This document shows, piece after piece, positions 49,397-59,024 of a stretch of DNA of 64,000 nt. Positions within the stretch are counted from its first letter, which is position 1, and every line of letters starts with the position of its first letter. Position numbers and translations under genes: made by a program. The stretch is from Devosia sp. GTDB lineage: Bacteria; Pseudomonadota; Alphaproteobacteria; Rhizobiales; Devosiaceae. The stretch is taken from assembly GCA_028290665.1 (NCBI GenBank), contig JAQGJK010000004.1, forward strand, positions 62,001 through 126,000. The letters are read 5' to 3'. The notes under the pieces were generated by a model that saw nothing but the letters and a program-made list of their open reading frames with translations, made no database searches and was not told the origin of the DNA.

Positions 49397-50682
49397 CGGG
49401 CGTCGATGCTTTCATAGTCCCGGATCGTCGCGCCGTTATACAACTGGCGCGGGCGGCCGATTTTCTTCTGCGGATCGGCGATCATTTCTTTCCACTGTGC
49501 GATCCAGCCGACGGTGCGCGCCATGGCGAACAGCACGGTGAACATCGAGGTCGGAAAGCCGATGGCCTCGAGGATGATGCCCGAATAGAAATCGACGTTG
49601 GGATAGAGCTTCCGGTCGATGAAATACTGATCTTCGAGCGCAATCTTTTCGAGTTCCTGCGCCACCTGCAGGATGGGATTGTTCTCGACCCCAAGCAGCG
49701 CCAGAACTTCCTTGGCGGTGGCCTGCATCACGGTGGCGCGGGGGTCGAAGTTTTTGTAGACGCGATGGCCGAAGCCCATCAGCTTGAAGCCGGAATTCTT
49801 GTCCTTGGCCTTGGCGATGAACTCCGGAATGCGGTCGACGGTGCCGATTTCCTTCAGCATGTTCAGCGCCGCTTCATTGGCGCCGCCATGGGCCGGACCC
49901 CAGAGACAGGCGACACCGGCGGCGATGCAGGCGAACGGATTGGCGTCCGACGAGCCGGCTAGCCGGACCGTTGAAGTCGAGGCGTTCTGTTCGTGGTCGG
50001 CATGCAGCGTAAAAATCAGGTCCATTGCCTTGGCGATGACCGGATTGCCGACATAGGTTTCGGCCGGCACCGAAAAACACATGTGCAGGAAATTGCTGGC
50101 GAAATCGAGATCGTTGCGGGGGTAAACGAAGGGCTGGCCGACCGAATATTTGTAGGCCATGGCGGCAATCGTCGGCATTTTGGCGATCATGCGGATCGAG
50201 GCGATCTCGCGCTGCTGCGGATCGGTGATGTCGGTCGAGTCGTGATAGAACGCTGCCATCGCGCCGACGACGCCGGTCATGATGGCCATCGGGTGGGCGT
50301 CACGCCGGAAGCCGCGGTAGAAATAGTGCATCTGCTCGTGCACCATGGTGTGCCGCGTCACCAGCGTCGAAAATTCTTCCATTTTCGCGGGCGTCGGCAG
50401 TTCGCCGTACAACAGCAGGTAGCAGACTTCGAGGTAATTGCTCTTTTCGGCGAGCTGATCGATCGGATAACCGCGATACAGCAGTTCGCCCTTGTCGCCA
50501 TCGATGAAGGTGATCGAGGATTCGCAGGCTGCGGTCGAGGTGAACCCCGGATCGTAGGTGAACATGCCAGTCTTGGCGTAAAGCGACCTGATGTCGATCA
50601 CGTCGGGGCCGGTGCTGCCGGCCATCACCGGAAACTCAAAAGTCTGGTCACCGATGGTCAGTTTGGCGACGGTCTCGGACAT
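49393..50682 (-). CDS. gltA: Citrate synthase
   Basis: Citrate synthase condenses oxaloacetate and acetyl-CoA at the entry of the TCA cycle. The 429-residue type II (hexameric, NADH-sensitive class) protein has an N-terminal beta-rich domain, the active-site segment [12 protein letters not shown], and the [15 protein letters not shown] motif with catalytic His and Asp further on. The ATG at 50682 has a GGGAG ribosome binding site; an extension to 50742 is not conserved in character. Its stop overlaps the lpxB stop on the other strand. Confidence 0.96.
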   Translation of the reverse strand: MSETVAKLTIGDQTFEFPVMAGSTGPDVIDIRSLYAKTGMFTYDPGFTSTAACESSITFIDGDKGELLYRGYPIDQLAEKSNYLEVCYLLLYGELPTPAKMEEFSTLVTRHTMVHEQMHYFYRGFRRDAHPMAIMTGVVGAMAAFYHDSTDITDPQQREIASIRMIAKMPTIAAMAYKYSVGQPFVYPRNDLDFASNFLHMCFSVPAETYVGNPVIAKAMDLIFTLHADHEQNASTSTVRLAGSSDANPFACIAAGVACLWGPAHGGANEAALNMLKEIGTVDRIPEFIAKAKDKNSGFKLMGFGHRVYKNFDPRATVMQATAKEVLALLGVENNPILQVAQELEKIALEDQYFIDRKLYPNVDFYSGIILEAIGFPTSMFTVLFAMARTVGWIAQWKEMIADPQKKIGRPRQLYNGATIRDYESIDAR

Positions 50683-50798
50683 CGTATTCTCCCGGAAACT
50701 GGTGAGGCGGTACGCGGAACGGGCGTGAAGCGCGGCGTTCACTCTACGGGCAACTGCGCTTTCTGGGCTAGCGCAATTGCAGTCGCGTCCGGTTTGAT

Positions 50799-50836
50799 AG
50801 GTAAGTAGAACTTACCTTCATTACATGTCAGGTCAA
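50799..50836 (-). promoter_or_regulatory. Inverted repeat and candidate promoter upstream of gltA
   Basis: AGGTAAGT (50799-50806), AGA, ACTTACCT (50810-50817) is a perfect 8-bp inverted repeat. On the minus strand a TTGACC hexamer (complement of 50831-50836) lies 16 bases before TAAGTT (complement of 50809-50814), so the repeat would overlap a -10 element. This looks like an operator-controlled gltA promoter that starts at the end of gltX. Confidence 0.45.
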
Positions 50837-52249
50837 CGACGATTGATCTCCGATGCGGGCCAGCGCTTCCTCGCGACCAATCAGCACCATGACCTCGAAG
50901 ACCCCCGGCGAAATGGTGCGGCCGGTGAGGGCAGCGCGCAATGGCTGCGCAATCTTGCCAAGCTTAAGGCCCTGTGTTTCGGCAAAGCTCCGCGCTGCGG
51001 CATCGATTGCCGGCACCGTCCAGTCGGCAAGGCCAGTCAGCACCTGATGGAAGCCAGCATTTGTCGCTTTGGCTTCGGGCGTCAGCACGGCGATGGCAGA
51101 ATTATCTGGCGCAATCGGCCGGACCACGTAGATGAACTGCGCCAGGTCGATCAGTTCGAGCACGGTCTTGGCGCGTGGCTGCAATTCGGGCAGGGCGGCC
51201 AGCACGGTGGCCTTGTTGGCTTCGAGCCCCGCCGTGTCGAAATCGCGGCCGACTTCGCGGGCAAGACTCCGCATCGCCTCGTAGAGATCAGCGGGCTGAC
51301 TTTCGCGAATGTAGTGGCCGTTGACGTTCTCGAGCTTGACGAAATCGAAGCGCGCAGCGCCCTTGTTGAGCCCGTCAAGGCTGAACCATTCGATCATCTG
51401 TTCGGTCGAGAACAGCTCGGCATCGCCATGGCTCCAGCCGAGCCGGGCGAGGTAGTTGCGCAAGGCGGCGGGAAGGTAGCCGAGCTGCCGATAGGCTTCG
51501 ACGCCGAGCGCGCCGTGACGTTTGCTGAGCTTGGCGCCATCCGGACCGTGAATTAGCGGCACATGTGCCATCTCCGGCACCGCCCAACCCATGCCATTGT
51601 AGATGACGATCTGCCGCGCGGCGTTGGTCAGGTGATCGTCGCCGCGGATGATGTGGGTAACGCCCATATCGTGGTCGTCGACGACGACGGCGAGCATGTA
51701 AGTCGGGGTGCCATCGGAGCGCAGGATGATCAAATCATCGAGGTTCTCGGTCTTGAACACGACCTTACCCTGCACGTGATCATCGACGGTGATTTCGCCA
51801 TGCAGCGGCGCCTTGATCCGGATAACGGGGGCAACGCCCGGCGGAGCTTCGGCGGGATCGCGATCGCGCCAGCGGCCATCATAGCGCGGCGGCTTACCGG
51901 CTGCCCTCGCTTCCTCGCGCATGGTCGCGAGTTCCTCGGGCGAGCAGTAGCAATAGTAGGCCTGGCCGCGGGCGAGCAGTTCATGCGCCACTTCGGCATG
52001 GCGCGGCGCGCGCGCAAACTGCATGGTCGGCTCGCCATCCCATTCGAGACCGAGCCATTTCAACCCGTCGAGGATCGCCTGTACGGCGCCTTCGGTCGAG
52101 CGTTCACGGTCGGTATCTTCGATGCGGAGCTGGAAAGTGCCGCCCATCTTGCGCGCGAACGCCCACGAAAACAGGGCAGTACGAGCGCCGCCGATGTGGA
52201 GGTAGCCGGTGGGCGAAGGCGCGAAGCGGGTGATCACTTTAGCGGGCAT
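50828..52249 (-). CDS. gltX: Glutamyl-tRNA synthetase
   Basis: GltX charges tRNA-Glu, and in many alphaproteobacteria also tRNA-Gln. The 473-residue class I enzyme has the HIGH-type motif HIGG (18-21) in [15 protein letters not shown], the KMSKS-type KLSKRHG, and a C-terminal helical anticodon-binding domain. The ATG at 52249 is chosen because the conserved N terminus begins there; an upstream extension is Pro/Ala-rich. It diverges from comEC across 71 bases. Confidence 0.95.
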   Translation of the reverse strand: MPAKVITRFAPSPTGYLHIGGARTALFSWAFARKMGGTFQLRIEDTDRERSTEGAVQAILDGLKWLGLEWDGEPTMQFARAPRHAEVAHELLARGQAYYCYCSPEELATMREEARAAGKPPRYDGRWRDRDPAEAPPGVAPVIRIKAPLHGEITVDDHVQGKVVFKTENLDDLIILRSDGTPTYMLAVVVDDHDMGVTHIIRGDDHLTNAARQIVIYNGMGWAVPEMAHVPLIHGPDGAKLSKRHGALGVEAYRQLGYLPAALRNYLARLGWSHGDAELFSTEQMIEWFSLDGLNKGAARFDFVKLENVNGHYIRESQPADLYEAMRSLAREVGRDFDTAGLEANKATVLAALPELQPRAKTVLELIDLAQFIYVVRPIAPDNSAIAVLTPEAKATNAGFHQVLTGLADWTVPAIDAAARSFAETQGLKLGKIAQPLRAALTGRTISPGVFEVMVLIGREEALARIGDQSSLT

Positions 52250-52320
52250 TATTTGCCTCTGTTGGGCGAGTTCGGCCGTGTGTAAGCTCGCCACTCTCGA
52301 TGTGCAAGGGCGGGGGCCCG

Positions 52321-54453
52321 ATGGCGACTGAGGTCCAGACGGTGACCGTTGAGTTGGGGCTGGCGCCGTTGCGTCCGCGTCCGCTGGTGCCGGCAATCGT
52401 CCGTCCGCCACGGCAGCGGCGCGGCATCGGACTGGCCGCCAGCCTGACTATCGCCCTCGATCGGCGACGGTTTTTCGTGCTGCTGCCGTTCGCCATCATT
52501 GCGGGGCTGACCGCTTATGTTTATGCGGGTGCGACCCCCGAGCCGCTGATGCTTGGCGGGGTGGCGGCTGCATCGGCGAGCTTCGTCGCGCTGTCCTGGC
52601 GCACTCACACGCTGTTGCGCTTCGCGACGCTGTGCGGGGCTTTCTGGTTCGGGTTTTGCCTGCTCGCCATTCATGGTGCGCTGTTTGGAACGGTGATGCT
52701 GTCGGGCTCGCGCTATGGCGTCTATCAGGTGCACGTCGATGAAATCGTATCCGCTGTCGATGGCGATTTGCGGGTGATCGTCTCGGCGATCGCGCCGGGA
52801 CCGGGGGAGGACGCCGTGCCGATGCGGCGGGCCCGGATTGTCGTCTCGGGCCGGCCGAATTTGGCGCCCGGTGATGTCATCGAGGGCACGATGCGGTTTT
52901 ATCCGGTACCGGGACCGGCGGTTCCGGGCGGATTCGACAGCCAGTTCCACGGCTATTTCGACGGCGTCGGCGCCTATGGGACGAGTTTCGGAACCCCCGC
53001 AATCGTCTCGGTCGGCGACGCTTCGGCGCCGGATCGACTGATCGATACGGTGCGCCGGACCATCGGCAGCCGGATTGACGCGACGCTGCAGGAACCGGCG
53101 GCGGGGATCGCCCGCGCCTTGATCACCGGCGACCAGACCGAAGTGACTGCCGAAGCGCGCGACGTCATGGCCGCCGCCGGGCTGGCCCATGTGCTGTCGG
53201 TTTCCGGACTGCACCTGACGCTGGTGGCCGGCGGCGTGTTCGTGGCGCTGCGGATGGCGTTGTCACTGTCGCTTGGCCTATCGCGGCGGCTGTCGGTGAA
53301 GCGACTCAGTGCTTTTGGCGGCATCGTCGTTGCCTTGCTGTATTTTTCGATTTCCGGTGGCAATGTCGCGGCGCTGCGCTCCACCCTGATGATCCTGCTG
53401 GTGTTTGGCGCGGTGATTTTCGGGCGGCGCGCCCTTACGATGCGCAATGTCGGCATCGCGGCGATCATCGTCATCATCGTCGATCCGGCGAGTGTGTTTC
53501 GCCCGAGTTTCCAATTGTCATTTGCCGCGGTGGCGGCACTGGTCGGCGCGTGGGAAGCCGGGCATGGCGAACGCGAAAAGGGCAGGGGGCTGGGGCGGCA
53601 GTTCGCCGGTTACCTGCTGGGTTCAGCTGCCACCAGCCTCGTTGCCGGGGCGGCGACGCTGCTGTTTTCGATCTACCATTTCCAGCAGACCTCGCCGCTT
53701 GGCGTCCTCGGGAATCTCGCGACCATACCGCTGGTCGGCTTCCTGATGATGCCCGCCGCCGTGCTGGCCGCCATCGCCATGCCCTTTGGTTTCGAAGCGC
53801 CGTTCCTCCGGGTCGTCGGCTGGTCAATCGACCGGATGCTCGACGTCGCCCAAGCGGTGGCAAGCTGGAGCACGGGGCTAGATGCGAGCCCGCTGCTGGC
53901 GCCCGCGAGCCTCGGGATCGGCTTCGCCGCGCTGGGGTGGTTTGCGTTTTTTGGCGACCGGTGGCGCTACCTCGGGCCGGTGCTGGCCATCCCCGCCGTG
54001 CTGCTGTTCGCACAGGACCGGCCACCGGACGTGCTGATCGCCGACACGACGCAGGCGCTGGCGATAAGCGGGCCGGATGGACTCGAATTGATGGCCGGGC
54101 GGGCGGGCAGCTTCGCCGTCGAGGTGTGGGGCGAAACCTTCGGCACATCGATCTCCGAAGGAGGCCTAGCCCGCTGCGATTCGATCGGCTGCATCGCCCG
54201 CAGCCCGGCAGGGTTCACCGTGGCGCTGGAACTCGATCCGGCCGCCTTTGCCGAGGATTGCGGCGTGGCCGACCTGATCGTGGCGCGGCGCCGGGTGCCG
54301 GCATGGTGCGTTGGCAGTGGCACCATCATCGACGCGGCGGCGCTGGCCAGCGGCGGTGTGCACTGGCTGCGCTGGAACGCGGCCGACCAGACGTTCGAAG
54401 TGCGGCCGGCAATCACCGGCCTCAATCGGGCGTGGCGAGCCGCGCTACCGTGA
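52321..54453 (+). CDS. comEC: ComEC/Rec2 family inner-membrane protein
   Basis: ComEC-family proteins form the inner-membrane DNA channel in transformable bacteria. The 710-residue product has N-terminal helices and a DUF4131-like periplasmic region (about 50-240), then the competence domain with [19 protein letters not shown] (about residues 287-305) and roughly eight helices to about 560. The C-terminal 150 residues are a soluble Cys-containing domain without metallo-beta-lactamase HxHxDH motifs, as in many alphaproteobacterial homologues. The ATG at 52321 has GGGCGGGGG upstream; ATG 52300 is an alternative. The last 32 bases overlap the convergent galactosidase gene. Confidence 0.87.
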   Translation: MATEVQTVTVELGLAPLRPRPLVPAIVRPPRQRRGIGLAASLTIALDRRRFFVLLPFAIIAGLTAYVYAGATPEPLMLGGVAAASASFVALSWRTHTLLRFATLCGAFWFGFCLLAIHGALFGTVMLSGSRYGVYQVHVDEIVSAVDGDLRVIVSAIAPGPGEDAVPMRRARIVVSGRPNLAPGDVIEGTMRFYPVPGPAVPGGFDSQFHGYFDGVGAYGTSFGTPAIVSVGDASAPDRLIDTVRRTIGSRIDATLQEPAAGIARALITGDQTEVTAEARDVMAAAGLAHVLSVSGLHLTLVAGGVFVALRMALSLSLGLSRRLSVKRLSAFGGIVVALLYFSISGGNVAALRSTLMILLVFGAVIFGRRALTMRNVGIAAIIVIIVDPASVFRPSFQLSFAAVAALVGAWEAGHGEREKGRGLGRQFAGYLLGSAATSLVAGAATLLFSIYHFQQTSPLGVLGNLATIPLVGFLMMPAAVLAAIAMPFGFEAPFLRVVGWSIDRMLDVAQAVASWSTGLDASPLLAPASLGIGFAALGWFAFFGDRWRYLGPVLAIPAVLLFAQDRPPDVLIADTTQALAISGPDGLELMAGRAGSFAVEVWGETFGTSISEGGLARCDSIGCIARSPAGFTVALELDPAAFAEDCGVADLIVARRRVPAWCVGSGTIIDAAALASGGVHWLRWNAADQTFEVRPAITGLNRAWRAALP

Positions 54454-56380
54454 CCCCGGCGGCCGGCATCGTGGCATCGCCGAGCACGTAACCGGCTTCA
54501 TCGGGCGCCGGGGCGAGGTGCGCTACGCCATTGGCGTAGTTCACATAAACCCGGAAGCCGCCGCGTACCCGGCAGCGAACGCCCGCGGGCAGGGCGAGTG
54601 GCACGATATTGGCCTCCTCCAGCAGCTGCCCGACGATGCGCTGCACCAGCGCGCGGTCGCCGCTGGCGCCGACGTAAAACACCTTGCCCTGCGAGACGAG
54701 GACCGGAAAGCCTTCCTCGTCTTCGATCTCGACCCTGGCGCGGGTTTCGAGTCGTTCCCGCCACAACTGCGCCGTGCCGCCACCCTTGACGGCAACGCCA
54801 TGCTCGGGACGGGTGCTGTCGACGCGCATGACTTTCACATCGAGCAGATTGCTCGGCAGGTCTGGCGCCAGATTTTGCGGAATGGTGAAATCGCCGGTTT
54901 TGGAACCGGTGCGTGGTCCGATCAGCAGATGGCCCTCGAAGCTCGTCACCGCCTCGCGCAGTGCGTCGGTCCAGGCGAACAGCGCCGGGATGATCACGAG
55001 ATCATAGCCAGCAAAACTGGCGGTGGTCGGCGGCAGGATATCGATGTCGATGCCGCGTTTGCGCAGCGCCACATAGACGGCGTTGACGTGCCCGACATGG
55101 GTAAAGCCCTTGGCCTGCGGCTGGATCTGCCACGCCCATTCGCTTTCGTAGTCGAACACGATGCCGACGCGGCCCTTGCGCGCCTCGCCCGCGATGCCGG
55201 TGAGGCGCAGTTCCTCGATCACCTGCTTGGCCTCGTGGTAGGCGGGCGCCGGCTGGTCGTCGACGCGCAGCAGCCCGGCATGCATCTGTTCCTGAGCCGC
55301 GGGGAACTGGCGCCAGCGGAAATACGCCACGACTTCGGCCCCGTGAGCGAAGGCTTCCCACGCCCACAGCCGTGCCATGCCGGGCAACGGATCGGGGTTG
55401 TAGGGCGCCCAGTTCACCGGGCCGGGTTGCTGTTCGATGATCCACCAACGACCACGGCCGGCGGCGCGGTAGATATCGTGATGCAGCCCTTGAAAATCCG
55501 GCTCGCCCTGGCGGAGGTATTGCGCCTTGGCCTCGGCCGGCTCGTCGCCCATCTCGAGGAAGCCCACGGGGTAGGAATCCCAGGTGACGAAATCGAGCGT
55601 CTCGGCGACCTTGAAATGATCGAATTCGGTGAACCGGCCCATGTAGTTATGGCTGACCGGCAGGTCGGGCCGCGCTGCCTTGAGGATGTTCACCTGGAGC
55701 GCGTTGAACGTCCCGACCTGATCCGACGAGAACCGCCGGAAGTCGAGTTGCGCCGCCGGATTGGGCTCGGTGACCGTGAGGTTGGGCAGGTCGACCTGAG
55801 TGAAATCATTGTATTCGAGCGACCAGAACACATTGCCCCACGCGAGGTTGAGCGCCTCGACGGTGCCGTAGCGGGCGGCGAGCCAGCGCTGGAATTCGAC
55901 CCGCGCGGCCGGCGACCACGAGCAGGTGGTGTTGTGGCAGCCATATTCATTGTCGGTTTGCCATGCCATCAGCGCCGGGTGCTGGCCGACCGCGTCAGCC
56001 AATAGCGTCACGATGCGGGCGCACTCCTCGCGGTAGCCGGCGTGCGAGAAATCATACTGGCGGCGCGAACCGAAGCGGCGCTCGTGACCGTTCGCATCGA
56101 TCGCCACCATGTCCGGATGTTTATCGAGCATCCAGCGGGGCGGGCCGGCGGTCGGCGTGGCGACCATGAGCTTGATGCCGTGGCGGTGGAACATGTCCAT
56201 CGCGCGCAGCATCCAGCTGAAGTCGAGCTCACCGGGGCGTTTCTCGAGGCGACTCCAGCAGAAATCACCAATCCGCACATAGGCGATGCCGATTTCGGCC
56301 ATGCGCGCGATGTCGGTCTCCCACCGCTGTTCGTCCCAGTGCTCCGGGTAGTAGCAAACGCCGATGGCAGGCTGGGACAT
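54422..56380 (-). CDS. Beta-galactosidase, GH42 family
   Basis: GH42 enzymes hydrolyse terminal beta-galactosides, often from plant or algal oligosaccharides. The 652-residue product has a TIM barrel starting GVCYYPEHWDEQRW, acid/base Glu145 in WQTDNEYGCH and nucleophile Glu316 in WWIIEQQPGPVNW, then a trimerisation domain (about 385-600) and a C-terminal beta domain. There is no signal peptide, so substrate is probably imported. The ATG at 56380 starts the conserved barrel 8 bases after the upstream lactonase gene, in one operon with it. It overlaps comEC by 32 bases at the 3' end. Confidence 0.92.
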   Translation of the reverse strand: MSQPAIGVCYYPEHWDEQRWETDIARMAEIGIAYVRIGDFCWSRLEKRPGELDFSWMLRAMDMFHRHGIKLMVATPTAGPPRWMLDKHPDMVAIDANGHERRFGSRRQYDFSHAGYREECARIVTLLADAVGQHPALMAWQTDNEYGCHNTTCSWSPAARVEFQRWLAARYGTVEALNLAWGNVFWSLEYNDFTQVDLPNLTVTEPNPAAQLDFRRFSSDQVGTFNALQVNILKAARPDLPVSHNYMGRFTEFDHFKVAETLDFVTWDSYPVGFLEMGDEPAEAKAQYLRQGEPDFQGLHHDIYRAAGRGRWWIIEQQPGPVNWAPYNPDPLPGMARLWAWEAFAHGAEVVAYFRWRQFPAAQEQMHAGLLRVDDQPAPAYHEAKQVIEELRLTGIAGEARKGRVGIVFDYESEWAWQIQPQAKGFTHVGHVNAVYVALRKRGIDIDILPPTTASFAGYDLVIIPALFAWTDALREAVTSFEGHLLIGPRTGSKTGDFTIPQNLAPDLPSNLLDVKVMRVDSTRPEHGVAVKGGGTAQLWRERLETRARVEIEDEEGFPVLVSQGKVFYVGASGDRALVQRIVGQLLEEANIVPLALPAGVRCRVRGGFRVYVNYANGVAHLAPAPDEAGYVLGDATMPAAGVTVARLATPD

Positions 56381-56388
56381 GGCGGCCT

Positions 56389-57264
56389 TCAGAGAATGAC
56401 AGGGGTCTCGGGCTGACCGGGGACTTCGACCTCGATGACGAACACCCCGCCGGCGACGCGTTCGGCGGCGAGTTGCTCGGCCGACATGGTCTTGTTGGCG
56501 GTGGTGATGAACATCGTTTTGAGTTCGGGGCCGCCGAGGCACGGACAAGTGACCTGGCTCGCCGGCACGTGGACGATGCGATCGACCGAGCCATCGGGCG
56601 CATGCCGGACGACGCGGCTGCCGCCCCAGCGGGCGCTCCATAAATAGCCGGCGCTGTCGACAATCGCCCCATCCGGCCAGCCTTCGTCCTCGGGGATGTC
56701 GACAAAGGTCCGCCAGTCCCCGGCAGGTAGGCCGGTGGCCGGATCGATAGCGACCTGCATGATCTTTCGGCTGGGGGTATCGGTGTAGTAGGCAGTCCGG
56801 CCATCGGGTGAAAAGCAGGTCGAATTTGGCGTCTTCTGGTCGGTGAGAAGGGTAGTCAGGGTACCGGCGCGGTATTGGTACAGGGCGCCGCCCGGCCCAT
56901 TTTCTTGCTTGCGCATGGTGCCGATCCACCAGCCGCCGGCGTGGTTGACCCGGGCATCGTTGCTGCGCGTCGTGTCGTCGTCGGCTTCGATATAGGCGAT
57001 GTGGCTAGTGGCGCCAGTGGCGAGGTCGAGGCGGACGAGACCGGTTTCGGTCGCAATTGCCAGGGTATCCCGACCGATTATCGCCGCGGCCGATGGGAAC
57101 CCGTCGAACGACCATTGCCCGGCCGCCGTGCCATCGGCTTTGGCGGCAAATAGGCTGCGGTTGTTGATGTCGAAGTAGAACAATTGCTGGCGCTCGGGGT
57201 GCCAGAGCGGCCCTTCGCCGAGGGCGCATTGGCTATCGATGAGCAGGCGGGCGGTGTCGGTCAT
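56389..57264 (-). CDS. SMP-30/gluconolactonase family lactonase
   Basis: This family of six-bladed beta-propellers hydrolyses sugar lactones. The 291-residue product has the metal-binding glutamate Glu17 in LGEGPLWH, the RSNDARV segment with Asn/Asp ligands and DGAIVDSAG with the catalytic aspartate. In this cluster the likely substrate is D-galactono-1,4- or 1,5-lactone, giving galactonate; that is inferred from neighbours. It overlaps the aldolase gene by 4 bases. Confidence 0.88.
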   Translation of the reverse strand: MTDTARLLIDSQCALGEGPLWHPERQQLFYFDINNRSLFAAKADGTAAGQWSFDGFPSAAAIIGRDTLAIATETGLVRLDLATGATSHIAYIEADDDTTRSNDARVNHAGGWWIGTMRKQENGPGGALYQYRAGTLTTLLTDQKTPNSTCFSPDGRTAYYTDTPSRKIMQVAIDPATGLPAGDWRTFVDIPEDEGWPDGAIVDSAGYLWSARWGGSRVVRHAPDGSVDRIVHVPASQVTCPCLGGPELKTMFITTANKTMSAEQLAAERVAGGVFVIEVEVPGQPETPVIL

Positions 57265-57872
57265 TGCAGTTTGTCCCGATCATAGGCGGCGACGCTGGTC
57301 GCGGCGCGCTGGGCGATCTCGGCGATGGTGTAGCCGGGTTTGTAGATGTAGGTGCCAAGCCCGAACCCGGCGCAGCCGGCGGCGAAATACTCGGCGAAAT
57401 TGTCCGGGTTGGCTCCGCCCACGGCGTAGAGCGGCAAGTCGGGCGGCAACACGGCCTTCATCGCCTTGATGCCTTTGGGTCCAAGCACCTCGGCGGGGAA
57501 GAATTTGAGACCAGTGGCCCCGGCACGCATGGCGGAGAACGCGTCAGTCGGCGAGAACACTCCGGGGTAGGACGACATGCCGAGGCGCACGGTTTCGGCG
57601 ATCACGTCCGGGTTGCTGTCGGGCGACACGACGAACTGACCGCCCGCATTGGCAACATCGCGCGCCTGCGCCGGGCTCAGCACCGTACCGGCGCCGATGA
57701 GGGCGCTGCTGCCGAGCGCCTTGGCCGCATGGGCGATGCTGACCAACGGTTGCGGCGAATTGAGCGGCACTTCGATCATGGTGATGCCGGCGGCGATCAG
57801 CGTCTGGCAGACGGCGATGCACTCGTCCGGGCCGATGCCGCGAAGGATGGCGATGATGTGCCGGTGGTTCAT
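57261..57872 (-). CDS. dgoA: 2-dehydro-3-deoxy-6-phosphogalactonate aldolase
   Basis: DgoA cleaves KDPGal to pyruvate and glyceraldehyde-3-phosphate in the DeLey-Doudoroff pathway. The 203-residue KDPG/KDPGal aldolase-family TIM barrel has Glu34 in MIEVPLNSP and the Schiff-base lysine Lys123 in GLKFFPAEV. The LNSP after the Glu motif and the dgoK neighbour favour KDPGal over KDPG. The ATG at 57872 overlaps the dgoK stop by 4 bases. Confidence 0.92.
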   Translation of the reverse strand: MNHRHIIAILRGIGPDECIAVCQTLIAAGITMIEVPLNSPQPLVSIAHAAKALGSSALIGAGTVLSPAQARDVANAGGQFVVSPDSNPDVIAETVRLGMSSYPGVFSPTDAFSAMRAGATGLKFFPAEVLGPKGIKAMKAVLPPDLPLYAVGGANPDNFAEYFAAGCAGFGLGTYIYKPGYTIAEIAQRAATSVAAYDRDKLQ

Positions 57873-58795
57873 GCGCTGAGGTCCAGTTGTCGTTTCGCCG
57901 CCTTGAGACCGGCGAGCGTTGCCTCGGTTGCGTCGATCGCTTCGGAGGCGACGCCGATCCGGTCGAGCGCGGCGCCATAGGTACGGGCCAGCCGCGCCGA
58001 GCCGACGATCGGCACGCTGGCGGTGCCGATCCAGTCGCGCATGCCGCCGATTTCGGCGCCGATGAGCAGGCCGGACAGGTACCCCGAGCACCAGTCAGCG
58101 CCCTTTGCCGCGACCAGCGCCGCCGCCCGCGTGCGGAACAGCAGATTGGTCAGTTTTTCCGGGTGCGCCAGCCCGGCATCGAGCCCGGCGGCAGTACCCT
58201 CTTCGGTCGCCGGGCCGTTGCGCTCGCCAGTGAGCGAATGGCGCAGCACCGAGTGCGTGCTCAGCAGTTCGTAGAGTTCGCCGGTCATCGCAGTCGCGAA
58301 CCGCGTTAGCTTGCCGGCTTCAAGCATCGCCCATTTGCAGTGTGTTCCCGGCATCGCGACGACACCCGAAAACTCGGGTCGCAGCGTTATGAGCCCGAGC
58401 AACTGAGTTTCCTCGCCGCGAATGACGTCCTCGCCGCCGGCTTTCTGGCAAACGCCGGGCAGGATGCGCACGGAAAGGCGCGTACCCTCCAGCGCCGGGC
58501 GCACGGCGCCTTGGGCAAGCTGGCCGAGATTGGCGGGGGTTTCGAGATAGGGCGCTTCGAGCCAGCCCTGCCGCGCCCCTGCCATGCCGCAGATTAACAC
58601 TTCGGTCGGGCGTTGCAGATCGAGGACGTCGCCGATCAGGCTGGTCAGCGCCGCCGGAAATTGCTCGCGGCTGAGTTTGCCCATGCCGTTTTCCGAGTCG
58701 CAGGAAAACACGGTTTCGCCAGCAGCGGAAATACCCCAGGCCCGGAGATTCGACGTGCCCCAGTCAACCGCCAGCCAATCCACTTCGTCAGCCAA
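57869..58795 (-). CDS. dgoK: 2-dehydro-3-deoxygalactonokinase
   Basis: DgoK phosphorylates 2-keto-3-deoxygalactonate to KDPGal. The product (about 308 residues) begins with the phosphate loop LAVDWGTSNLRAW, contains GMAGARQGWLEAPY and MPGTHCKWA, and matches the DgoK family in length. No ATG is suitable: a TTG at 58795 with GAGGGGGCGGA upstream is chosen, with GTG at 58783 as alternative. It is the first gene of a minus-strand operon dgoK-dgoA-lactonase-galactosidase, divergent from the dehydratase gene over about 230 bases. Confidence 0.9.
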   Translation of the reverse strand: MADEVDWLAVDWGTSNLRAWGISAAGETVFSCDSENGMGKLSREQFPAALTSLIGDVLDLQRPTEVLICGMAGARQGWLEAPYLETPANLGQLAQGAVRPALEGTRLSVRILPGVCQKAGGEDVIRGEETQLLGLITLRPEFSGVVAMPGTHCKWAMLEAGKLTRFATAMTGELYELLSTHSVLRHSLTGERNGPATEEGTAAGLDAGLAHPEKLTNLLFRTRAAALVAAKGADWCSGYLSGLLIGAEIGGMRDWIGTASVPIVGSARLARTYGAALDRIGVASEAIDATEATLAGLKAAKRQLDLSA

Positions 58796-59024
58796 ATCCG
58801 CCCCCTCGACGAAAAACGATGCAATCGCCGCGCCGGAACCTATCGCCAAGCCCGCTGCGGGGCTAGGCAAAATCTGGTATGCATGAGGGCGCCTTTCGGC
58901 CAAAGGACTTATGAAATTATCGTCCCATTTGAGGCCGGGATGGGCTAGAACTCCGCAACCGCGAACCGCAGCGACGCCGGAATGCCGACGCGCGCGATGG
59001 CGCCTACTGGCTGGAGGACTTTCA

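Noticed and set aside
54311-56005. A 564-codon plus-strand frame opposite the GH42 galactosidase
   Set aside because: The galactosidase on the minus strand has clear catalytic motifs; the plus-strand product resembles no protein family and is a shadow.
56381-56929. N-terminal extension of the galactosidase frame upstream of its ATG
   Set aside because: This part overlaps the lactonase gene in another frame and is not GH42-like. The conserved barrel begins at the ATG at 56380.
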